From contig NZ_JAFFID010000001.1 in the NCBI RefSeq assembly GCF_017355955.1, forward strand, positions 434,001 through 498,000: DNA of 64,000 nt. The letters run 5' to 3'. Positions 45,587-52,487 of the stretch are shown here, in pieces. The notes under the pieces were generated by a model. The model saw only the letters and a list, made by a program, of their open reading frames with translations, made no database searches and had not been told where the DNA came from. Source of the stretch: Sabulibacter ruber. Lineage in GTDB: Bacteria; Bacteroidota; Bacteroidia; Cytophagales; Hymenobacteraceae. Within the stretch, counting starts at the first letter, position 1, and every line of letters begins with the position of its first letter. The position numbers and the translations under genes were made by a program.

Positions 45587-46704
45587 TGACTAAAGTTAAG
45601 CTAAGAAGTAAGGCTATCTCTGGAGGCCGCCAAACATTATACCTTGATTACTACCCCCCTATTTCTAACCCAGAGAATGGTAACCTCACACGCAGGGAGT
45701 TTCTTGGCCTTTATGTTTTTGATAAACCTAAGTCGGTAACTGAGAAAGAGTATAATAAAGATACCTATGATTTAGCTGAGAGTATAAAGGCAAAGAGGCA
45801 GGTAGAGGTAAATAACCAGCGCTTTGGCTTTTTGGCTAAAGGTAATTTAAGTATCACACTCCACTCCTACTACCTTGACCAAGTAAATAAACGCTCTGGC
45901 TCTAATGTCGGTAACTGGCAAAGCTCCCTTTACTACCTAAAACGATTTTTTAATGAGGGCACTAAGCTCTCAGAGCTTACTTTAACGGATTGCCTAGGCT
46001 ATAGGGACTACTTATTGACTGCACACAGCCAGCGCAGCCCAGATGCAAAGCTTTCTCGCAATTCAGCTGTTTCTTATTTCAATAAGTTTAAAGCCACCCT
46101 TAAGCAGGCTTTCAAAGAGGGTATTCTACATATTGACATTAATGCCAAAGTGCCCTCTATTTCAGCTGGAGAGACGCAAAGGCAATTCCTAACCCAAGAG
46201 GAGCTAGAGGCTTTATACAATACAGATTGCAAGTTACCTATCCTAAAGAGAGCGGCTATATTTTCAGCTTTAACTGGCTTGCGATTTTCAGACATTCAGA
46301 AGCTCAACTGGTCTGAAGTGCAGCACAGCCTAATTGAGGGGCATTACCTCCAATTCAGGCAGAAAAAGACTAATGGTGTAGAATTACTTCACGTTTCAGA
46401 ACAAGCTGTAGGGCTCTTGGGAGACAGAGGTGCTAATAATGAGCTCGTATTTAAAGAGCTTACATATTCTGCTTACAATAATGACATACTTAAAGACTGG
46501 ATTAAGGCAGCCGGTATAACTAAGGCTATTACTTTCCACTGCTTTAGGCATACCTATGCTACTCTGCACTTATCCTTAGGCACAGATATTTATACTGTAT
46601 CTAAGCTCTTAGGACATAGGGAGCTTAAAACAACTATGGCCTATGCTAAGGTTATTGATAAGACCAAGAGAGAGGCAGCTAACATAATAAAATTAGATAT
46701 TTAA
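45586..46704 (+). CDS. Tyrosine site-specific integrase
   Basis: A 372-residue tyrosine recombinase that inserts the element into the end of mnmE. It has an N-terminal arm/SAM-like core-binding domain (NWQSSLYYLKRFFNEGTKLSELTLTDCLGYRDYLL) and a C-terminal catalytic domain with the first arginine in FSALTGLRFSDIQKL, then ITFHCFRHTYATLHLSLGTDIYTVSKLLGHRELKTTMAYAKV containing H-x-x-R, H and the nucleophilic tyrosine. The catalytic set appears complete. It is coupled to the HTH gene upstream and is followed after 8 bp by the next gene. Confidence 0.95.
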   Translation: MTKVKLRSKAISGGRQTLYLDYYPPISNPENGNLTRREFLGLYVFDKPKSVTEKEYNKDTYDLAESIKAKRQVEVNNQRFGFLAKGNLSITLHSYYLDQVNKRSGSNVGNWQSSLYYLKRFFNEGTKLSELTLTDCLGYRDYLLTAHSQRSPDAKLSRNSAVSYFNKFKATLKQAFKEGILHIDINAKVPSISAGETQRQFLTQEELEALYNTDCKLPILKRAAIFSALTGLRFSDIQKLNWSEVQHSLIEGHYLQFRQKKTNGVELLHVSEQAVGLLGDRGANNELVFKELTYSAYNNDILKDWIKAAGITKAITFHCFRHTYATLHLSLGTDIYTVSKLLGHRELKTTMAYAKVIDKTKREAANIIKLDI

Positions 46705-46712
46705 AAGCTTTA

Positions 46713-47585
46713 ATGGAAAAGAAGATAGACTTAAATAAGTTTTTAGCATTAGTAGAGGTAGGACGTTTCTCTGAGCTGGAAATATATAATTATGTTGAAG
46801 CTTTGACCGGAGGCTTTGACCAGCACAAGCTAGGCTTAATGCAAAAGACTGTAAAACAATATATAATAGACCGTAAAGAGGAATACTTTACTGAGCAGGA
46901 GACTAACCTTATAGACCTTCTAAATTTATTTCCTGATGAGGACAAAGAATTTCCCTTTAAGGAGATTCCAGACCCAGAAACTTTTTTTGGTAAGGACAAG
47001 GCTAAACTTATTAAGATACTAAAAAAGTACTATGATGAGGGGAAAGGGTTACCATTCAAGGAGATTCCAGACCCAGATACTTTTATAAAAAATGAGAAGC
47101 GTTTTGCTGGGACAATACTCATACTTGACAAAGAAAAATTATTTGGAAATGCTATACACTTTCAACTGTACCTAGTTTATGAGCTACAAAACCTGATAAG
47201 TGCGAAATTGGCTCCGCAGCTTCATAAACCTTTAAAACCTAAACATACCCCCACAGGCATTTCTATTAAATTTATACAGCTCTTAACAGAGGAGGGAAAG
47301 AAAATCCTACCGTTTTTATTAGACGCCTATAGGGGCTCTAAAATCAAAGAATACTCTTTGATGTTTTTGTCTTTAAAAGCTTTGGGGTACTTAACAGAAG
47401 AGGTAAACGGCCTTAGTGATGGTAAGATAGTAGAAGCTCTCAGAGAAACTTTTGGAGAAAGGGTGGGCAGTAGAGCTAGTTTTAACAAGGCTTTGAATGA
47501 TTACGGCATATACATAGACTCCACAAGAAAAGCGGAGTTAAATCGTCATATACAGCGTATTAAAGAAGCATTTGGCCACCTTTAG
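46713..47585 (+). CDS. Element protein of unknown function with internal repeat
   Basis: I do not recognise this 290-residue protein. It is helical and charged. It contains a tandem internal duplication: FPFKEIPDPETFFGKDKAKLI at about residues 75-95 and LPFKEIPDPDTFIKNEKRF at about 112-130. The first 70 residues (FSELEIYNYVEALTGG, KTVKQYIIDRKEEYF) and the C-terminal half (SIKFIQLLTEEGKKILPFLLDAYRGSKIKEYSLMFLSLKAL) look like two small domains. It is in the same operon as the integrase, 8 bp downstream. A regulatory or accessory role in excision would fit but is a guess. Confidence 0.75.
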   Translation: MEKKIDLNKFLALVEVGRFSELEIYNYVEALTGGFDQHKLGLMQKTVKQYIIDRKEEYFTEQETNLIDLLNLFPDEDKEFPFKEIPDPETFFGKDKAKLIKILKKYYDEGKGLPFKEIPDPDTFIKNEKRFAGTILILDKEKLFGNAIHFQLYLVYELQNLISAKLAPQLHKPLKPKHTPTGISIKFIQLLTEEGKKILPFLLDAYRGSKIKEYSLMFLSLKALGYLTEEVNGLSDGKIVEALRETFGERVGSRASFNKALNDYGIYIDSTRKAELNRHIQRIKEAFGHL

Positions 47586-47674
47586 GTATTGGCTGCTAAA
47601 AGCAAATTCTTAGCAGCTTTTTAGCTGCTAAAGATACCCCAAGGTATTGTCACAACTTTGCATCATACCAAGTG

Positions 47675-48043
47675 ATGAGAGCTATGACAGAAACCAATTC
47701 CGCTTATTTTGAAGCCCGATTTAACAAGCTAGAGGCTCAGATAGACCTTTTATTTGAAAAGCTAGGAAACTTAACTCCTGAGCAAGAAATCTCAGATTTC
47801 AACAACCAATTACTTACAATTACTGAGGCAGCCAAATTTTTAAGCCTTGCCAAACAGACCCTCTATGGTTTAGTGCAGCGCAGAGCCATACCAGTTTGTA
47901 AACAGGGCAAGCGCCTCTACTTCCCAAAGGATGAGCTTACAGAATGGATTAGAGCAGGACGTAAAAAGACCCGTTCTGAGATACAGGCAGAGGCAGCGGT
48001 TTACGTAGGAGCTAAAAGAAAAAGACAATTAGCCACAGCTTAA
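47675..48043 (+). CDS. Excisionase-type HTH protein with N-terminal coiled coil
   Basis: About 122 residues. It has an N-terminal heptad-like helix (YFEARFNKLEAQIDLLFEKLGNL) and a MerR/excisionase-type HTH (LLTITEAAKFLSLAKQTLYGLVQRRAIPVCKQGKRLYFPKDELTEWI), followed by a basic tail (KKTRSEIQAEAAVYVGAKRKRQLA). This form is usual beside replication or mobilisation genes of Bacteroidota elements. Three starts are possible (GTG 47672, ATG 47675, ATG 47684); I use the ATG at 47675. Confidence 0.8.
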   Translation: MRAMTETNSAYFEARFNKLEAQIDLLFEKLGNLTPEQEISDFNNQLLTITEAAKFLSLAKQTLYGLVQRRAIPVCKQGKRLYFPKDELTEWIRAGRKKTRSEIQAEAAVYVGAKRKRQLATA

Positions 48044-48066
48044 GTAAAGTTTGCAGTAGAATTAAG

Positions 48067-48093
48067 ACAGACCCCTTAAAAGGTCTGTTTTTT
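48067..48093 (+). terminator. Terminator after the HTH gene
   Basis: ACAGACC (48067-48073) pairs with GGTCTGT (48082-48088) and is followed by a T-run. Confidence 0.75.
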
Positions 48094-48276
48094 TATGCAC
48101 AACCACCATTTTTGAAGCAGTAGGGTCATAATCCATATAAAAATAGCTGATTACCTAGTTTCTGGGCTTATGGCTGCCACATCTGCCCTAGGGCTGTGCC
48201 TTTACCTTACTTTCCAGTAGAGAGGCTATAAAGGGCTTATTTCGCCTTATTTCTCTCAGGCTATGTATGGCTAGTA

Positions 48277-48492
48277 CTATAAATCTTCCCAAGATTCATT
48301 CCATACAGTAAAATCCTCTGAGCAAAATCTGTTTAGTGCATAGCGATAAGCTTCTGAAAAGGACTCAAACCGCTCTGGCAGAGTAATGCCATGTCTTATA
48401 ACAAAAAAATTAGGCGTAGTAGGCTGGCTATACGCATTTAAGCACTCTTCTTCCCCTCTATGTCCCTGCCTTTTAGTCTCCATAAGAACCAT
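48277..48492 (-). CDS. Small hypothetical protein
   Basis: A 71-residue frame beginning MVLMETKRQGHRGEEECLN; a second ATG is three codons later. It is not recognised. It lies convergent to the HTH gene and 3' of other minus-strand genes of the element. It ends in acidic, aromatic residues (DFTVWNESWEDL). Kept as a possible gene only. Confidence 0.4.
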   Translation of the reverse strand: MVLMETKRQGHRGEEECLNAYSQPTTPNFFVIRHGITLPERFESFSEAYRYALNRFCSEDFTVWNESWEDL

Positions 48493-48736
48493 AAACTCGC
48501 TTTGTATTACAAGTTTACTGCCATTCAGCTATTTAAGACAGAAATGGTATTAAAACACGTATAAAAACAGAATAAAACCTAGTTTATACGTAATGCCATA
48601 CTTACTCCTAGAGTAGCGATACTGGTGAGAGCTGGGCTGGCCAGAGACCCACATAAGAGGCATTAACCTCATAACTCTAATAAGACTCTGACAATCAATG
48701 TTTTTCAGTAGTGATAAAACATAGGCAGGCAGTTAA

Positions 48737-48762
48737 AAGAAAAAACCCACTAAAATAGTGGG
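48737..48762 (-). terminator. Terminator of the small HTH operon
   Basis: CCCACTA (48746-48752) and TAGTGGG (48756-48762) form a hairpin with an A-run on the left, equal to a T-run on the minus strand. It lies 38 bp after the stop of the minus-strand gene at 48800. Confidence 0.8.
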
Positions 48763-48799
48763 CTCTTTGGGTAACCGTATGAATGAAAGTTGATTGCCT

Positions 48800-49024
48800 T
48801 TAGTTGAGCTGGCTTACTTGGTTTACAAGCCTCATTAGCTCAGAATGGGGAACCAGCCAGAATTTAGGACGCATTAGGCATCTGGTGGCCTTAACCTTGC
48901 CTGTACTGATTAAGCGCCTTACGCTTGAGTCGCTAATAGGCAGCCCTCTCTGTTTTAGGGCTTTCTGGAAAGCCTTTAGGGTGTAAAATGCCTGCTCTGG
49001 TTGTGCTGTAGTGGTATTGCTCAT
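48800..49024 (-). CDS. Single-module excisionase-like HTH protein
   Basis: A 74-residue protein. One DNA-binding module of the form FYTLKAFQKALKQRGLPISDSSVRRLISTGKVKATR, then FWLVPHSELMRLVNQV. It matches, residue pattern by residue pattern, the two modules of the 139-residue protein encoded upstream (16 bp away, same strand), so the two form a small operon. I take it as a repressor or excision factor, by pattern only. Confidence 0.7.
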   Translation of the reverse strand: MSNTTTAQPEQAFYTLKAFQKALKQRGLPISDSSVRRLISTGKVKATRCLMRPKFWLVPHSELMRLVNQVSQLN

Positions 49025-49039
49025 AGTGTCTCCTGCTCT

Positions 49040-49459
49040 TTATTTCTTGCCTCCAAATTGCTCTAAACGCTTATCTAGCTCATGCTGTGGGATAACCCAG
49101 CGGCCATAGTCATCTTTTGAAAGGTCTATTTTGCCGTAATACATTTGATTGTGTAGCTGGTCTTCTGAGAAGTCAATGCCATGCAGGCTAAGCTCCCAGA
49201 TAAACCCGTAGATAGAATAATACCCTTTTTCTATTGGTGGCCACTTTTTGCCACTGGCTTTAATGCGTCTCAGTAGCTCCTCTTTTGCAATATGCCAGTT
49301 GCCTTGGTCATCCATTTTGCACTTAAAGGAGCATATTGCCATACCTCTGCCCACTGAGTCTATGGTAATGTTCACCCCTCTCTCTGAGAGGATTTTCACG
49401 AATTTCAACAATGGTATGTACTCCTCCTCTTTCTCCACTGTAGCTGTCTCTCTGCTCAT
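49040..49459 (-). CDS. Two-module excisionase-like HTH protein
   Basis: A 139-residue protein built from two copies of one module: IPLLKFVKILSERGVNITIDSVGRGMAICSFKCKMDDQGNWHIAKEELLRRI (about 14-65) and SIYGFIWELSLHGIDFSEDQLHNQMYYGKIDLSKDDYGRWVIPQHELDKRL (about 82-132). Each follows FxxxLxxxGhxhsxxxhxxxhxxGKh...GxWhhxxxELxxRh. The downstream 74-residue gene has a third copy. The start is preceded by three 11-bp-phased ACTGTG repeats at 49497-49526, which may be its operator. Confidence 0.72.
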   Translation of the reverse strand: MSRETATVEKEEEYIPLLKFVKILSERGVNITIDSVGRGMAICSFKCKMDDQGNWHIAKEELLRRIKASGKKWPPIEKGYYSIYGFIWELSLHGIDFSEDQLHNQMYYGKIDLSKDDYGRWVIPQHELDKRLEQFGGKK

Positions 49460-49496
49460 AATCCCTCCTCCTTTTAACTGTTTAAAATATGTTTCT

Positions 49497-49526
49497 ACTG
49501 TGCTCCTCCACTGTGTCCCTACTGTG
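49497..49526. repeat. Phased ACTGTG repeats, cluster 1
   Basis: ACTGTG starts at 49497, 49510 and 49521. The last two are 11 bp apart and the first is 13 bp away. The cluster lies 38 bp upstream of the start of the two-module HTH gene. Confidence 0.6.
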
Positions 49527-49560
49527 TTAAATAGGGTGCTTCTAGGCTTAAGGGGCAGGC

Positions 49561-49797
49561 CATCTCCTTAGGCAAAAGCAGAGCTTAAAAGCAGTGCTTA
49601 TGCCGGAGATGACCCACCAAAACACCGCTTCTGAGTGTATCGGGGCTCCCTAGACAAAAAGCCAAGCTCTGGGAGTTCGCTAGTATTTTCGGGCTATGGC
49701 TTTTGCCCCTCCATCTCATGCTCTAGCTTTGCCGCACTGTCCATGTGAGAAATCTTCTAGGACTAAGACTGTGGCCAAACGTAAGTGACCCCGATAC
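49561..49797. ncRNA. Candidate structured RNA of the element
   Basis: No protein frame fits. A long hairpin spans 49561-49611: CATCTCC, a three-base bulge, GGCA, a mismatch and AAGCA pair with TGCTT, TGCC and GGAGATG. A second domain closes with GTATCGGGG (49637-49645) and CCCCGATAC (49789-49797), a 9-bp stem about 145 bases apart, enclosing AAAAGCCA (49657-49664) with TGGCTTTT (49697-49704). Strand and boundaries are undetermined, because stems look the same on both strands. Could also be DNA structure such as an origin. Confidence 0.4.
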
Positions 49798-50208
49798 CTC
49801 CACAGAATAAGGCTCTTTTTGCTCTGCTCTGAGCACTAAAAAGTCTCACATACATATAGGGAAAAGAGGTGGCCAGCGTGAAGAAATCCCTAAAAAAAAC
49901 GTCAATAAATAGCAAAGTTCTTTAGATAGTGCTACTATTCAGGGTTAAGTGCAATATGTCTAAAAGGAGTGTAGAGGCTCTGGGTGGGGTACGTCTGGCC
50001 AGCTCTGGCCTTTGTCCTTAAAGCTCTGGGTATGGGGCCCTCATTATTTGTGGTGGGCTTCAGCTTTGATGCTGGCAGGTAGAGAGTGCTTAGCCTGCTT
50101 TTAGTGCTGCCCTCCTTATAGTGGCAGCGTCTTAGGCAGGAACTGCTCTTAATTGCTTCCCTATTGCAATAAAAGCCAATCTAGGGCAGTGAGGCTGTAT
50201 AGATTTCT
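49798..50208. other. Gene-free stretch of the element
   Basis: About 410 bp with stops in all frames and no recognisable protein. It lies between the candidate structured RNA and the second repeat cluster. I see nothing further that I can support. Confidence 0.45.
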
Positions 50209-50310
50209 ACTGTGGCCTTACGGCCTTTGAACTGTGTTTGTACTGTATTCCTACTGTGTTTAGAGAAGAGGAGTACGCTGCGCTTCCTCCTCCATATATG
50301 TGCCCTACTT
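50209..50310. repeat. Phased ACTGTG repeats plus conserved hairpin block, cluster 2
   Basis: ACTGT(G/A) starts at 50209, 50231, 50242 and 50253: spacings 22, 11 and 11 bp, a helical-phase array with unit ACTGTGTTTNT. It is followed by a block with GAGGA/TCCTC arms around a GC core and then TCCTCCTCCATATATGTGC, which is repeated almost exactly at 52295-52312. Confidence 0.7.
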
Positions 50311-50753
50311 TATTAACAAAGTGCATAAGACAGCATAAGAAGTTCAAATTATGACAAATTGCCTCTTTAGGTTTACATATTACAAGCAAAGGTAGTGCAG
50401 TTGCATGACGAAACCGACATAATGTCAAGATTGGCCAATTTCAATACAAAAAAACAGGTTGGTATTATAATGGCATAGCCAAATGAAACCAACCTGCTAA
50501 ACTGACTTAAAATTTTGTAAGTATTGGGGTTTCCTCTTATGCGATTCTTTACCCTACCTAAAGGCTAGTTACCTAATTAGACTTACAAAGTGCCTATAGC
50601 TAAATGAATGGGGATTCTCCTTAGCTGTACTTGGCGCAAAGCTATAAAGATTTTATTAGATAAGGTATTTAATAAGATATATCGCATACGGCCTAAATGT
50701 AGGTACAGGAGGGGGCATTACGTTAGTATGCGCAAACTAATAATATAAAACTT

Positions 50754-51047
50754 ATGGCATTTTTTACCACTTCAGATTTAAAACTAAAATACTCTTGGAA
50801 CGCTAGGCAGGAGGGCGATAATCCAAATTATATAGGAACGCTTGACAGAATCAAGGTTGACAGACATGAAGGCTATGAGGTTCTACATTTTATTAATCAG
50901 GTTGCCAGCGACAGCAAATGGACATCAGCAGATAAAGCAGCTGGCTGGAAGTTGGAGAAAATGCTTAGAGATGCCCCAAGTCAAATGACTATGCGCAAGG
51001 ACTTATTAGACTGGATTATTGCTAATTGGAAAACTTATAATAAGTAG
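50754..51047 (+). CDS. Small hypothetical protein of the element
   Basis: A 97-residue protein beginning MAFFTTSDLKLKYSWNARQE, not recognised. The pattern KLEKMLRDAPSQMTMRKDLLDWIIANWKTYN looks like an amphipathic C-terminal helix pair. A perfect 12-bp-stem terminator follows it by 8 bp, which is the best evidence that it is expressed. No neighbour gene on the same strand is close. Confidence 0.72.
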   Translation: MAFFTTSDLKLKYSWNARQEGDNPNYIGTLDRIKVDRHEGYEVLHFINQVASDSKWTSADKAAGWKLEKMLRDAPSQMTMRKDLLDWIIANWKTYNK

Positions 51048-51055
51048 TTGTGAAC

Positions 51056-51085
51056 ATAAGCAAGCTCTTAATGGAGCTTGCTTAT
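51056..51085 (+). terminator. Perfect hairpin terminator
   Basis: Twelve-base arms ATAAGCAAGCTC and GAGCTTGCTTAT with a six-base loop. Confidence 0.92.
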
Positions 51086-51144
51086 TTATTGCCCTGACCT
51101 CCTATGCAGTGAAGTTTTAGTTACCTTTTTAGATTAGTTTATTG

Positions 51145-52164
51145 TTAAAACGGAGGTGCGTCATCCCAGCTGGAGTGTGGTAAACCGTCCTTAAAATCAC
51201 TATTCATTTTATTTCCTAGCCTTATTGTAACAGGAAAACCAGTAAGCTCATCTATATCTGGAATAGAATCAAAGGCTACCTCAGGCTCATTATTTGCGGC
51301 AGTGAACTTTGTAAACTTAGCTATAAACTGGAGAGGTACTGTGCCTAGCCTACCATTGCGGTGCTTTGCCACAATCAGCTCCGCATTATATGGCTTTGGG
51401 TAATTATTCTCATATTCTGTACCGCCATAGTATTCAGGCCTATATAGAAAGGCCACAATGTCAGCCTCATTTTCTATTGACCCAGAGTCACGGAGGTCAT
51501 TAAGTTTAGGCCTCTTATCGTAATACCTATTTTCCACTGCCCTGTTAATTTGGGAATTAGCAATAATGGGTATTTCAAGCTCTTTAGCCAGCGCCTTTAG
51601 CTCTCTAACGATATAGGACACCTCTTGCTCCCTATTGCCCACAAACCTCCTTTGCTCCTCATTTAAGGACACTCTCTGAATGTCATCTATAATTACCAGC
51701 TCAGCCCTTCTGCTTTCTACCAGTGCACGGCAATCTTTGAGGAGGACATTAAGCCAAAGTTTTGAGTAGTCATTAATAAGCAAGGGACTCTCCTGAATTT
51801 TTCTGGTTGAATGCCTAACCTGTGCCACCTCATAAGGCATAAGGTTATTCTTAATTATCTTATCTAGGTCTATGCTGCACTCTCCAGATATAAGCCTCTT
51901 AATAATTTCGCTTTCTGACAGCTCTGCACTGAGATAGGCCAAAGGCTTACCATACTCCACTGCTAAGGCACGGGCTATAGACATGGTTAAGGCTGTATTT
52001 CCCATGGAGGGCTGGCCAGCTAAGACATATAAGTTTCCCTTTTGAAAACCATTAGTTATCACATCTAATTCTGGGAACCCAGAGGGCAATCCATTTAGTA
52101 CAGCCTCACCAGTGGTGGCCTCTAGCCTCTCAATCTCTTTTTGAAAGCCTGAGTTCTCTGTCAT
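51145..52164 (-). CDS. DnaB-like helicase, Walker A lysine replaced
   Basis: A 339-residue RecA-fold protein of the replicative-helicase (DnaB C-terminal) type; the usual N-terminal domain is absent (DnaB is about 450-500). It has the region LPSGFPELDVITNGFQKGNLYVLAG, Walker B AELVIIDDIQR, the DnaB motif DLRDSGSIENEADIVAFLYRPEYYGG and VAKHRNGRLG. In Walker A the sequence is GQPSMGNTAL: position 56 is N where K is required, and the codon is AAT. It may be inactive for ATP hydrolysis, or act as a loader or inhibitor on the host or helper-phage fork. It starts 87 bp from the repeat cluster at 52251-52312. Confidence 0.88.
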   Translation of the reverse strand: MTENSGFQKEIERLEATTGEAVLNGLPSGFPELDVITNGFQKGNLYVLAGQPSMGNTALTMSIARALAVEYGKPLAYLSAELSESEIIKRLISGECSIDLDKIIKNNLMPYEVAQVRHSTRKIQESPLLINDYSKLWLNVLLKDCRALVESRRAELVIIDDIQRVSLNEEQRRFVGNREQEVSYIVRELKALAKELEIPIIANSQINRAVENRYYDKRPKLNDLRDSGSIENEADIVAFLYRPEYYGGTEYENNYPKPYNAELIVAKHRNGRLGTVPLQFIAKFTKFTAANNEPEVAFDSIPDIDELTGFPVTIRLGNKMNSDFKDGLPHSSWDDAPPF

Positions 52165-52250
52165 GTTAGTCTTATTTAAATATAAGTAGCAATGTAATGC
52201 TTTATGATTTAAGCAAAGTATTAAATATGCTGTTAATCTATTAAACCTCT

Positions 52251-52312
52251 ACTGCTTTATACTGTGTTTCTACTGGGAAAGGAGTCGCAGGCGCTCCTCC
52301 TCCATATATGTG
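52251..52312. repeat. Phased ACTG repeats plus conserved hairpin block, cluster 3
   Basis: ACTG(C/T/G) starts at 52251, 52261 and 52272, spacings 10 and 11 bp. Then comes GGAG...CGC/GCG...CTCC as a short hairpin and TCCTCCTCCATATATGTGC. On the minus strand this block carries an 11-codon frame ATG GAG GAG GAG..., also exactly 11 codons in cluster 2. Confidence 0.7.
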
Positions 52313-52487
52313 CTGTAAATTCCTGACATAGTACAAGGCTATTCTTTTAAAACACAAGGATTATGGTGAAGCAAAAATGTGGCTTAATAGCTAGAATTGG
52401 TCTTAATAGCAATTACTATCAATGTGGTTTTAATCACTAATTCTGGCCTGCCTCTTTTCCTATACTATCCTAAACAGTAGGTAGGAA

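Noticed and set aside
50207..50428. 73-residue minus-strand frame
   Set aside because: Its sequence runs through the phased repeats, has no recognisable domain and no suitable start region.
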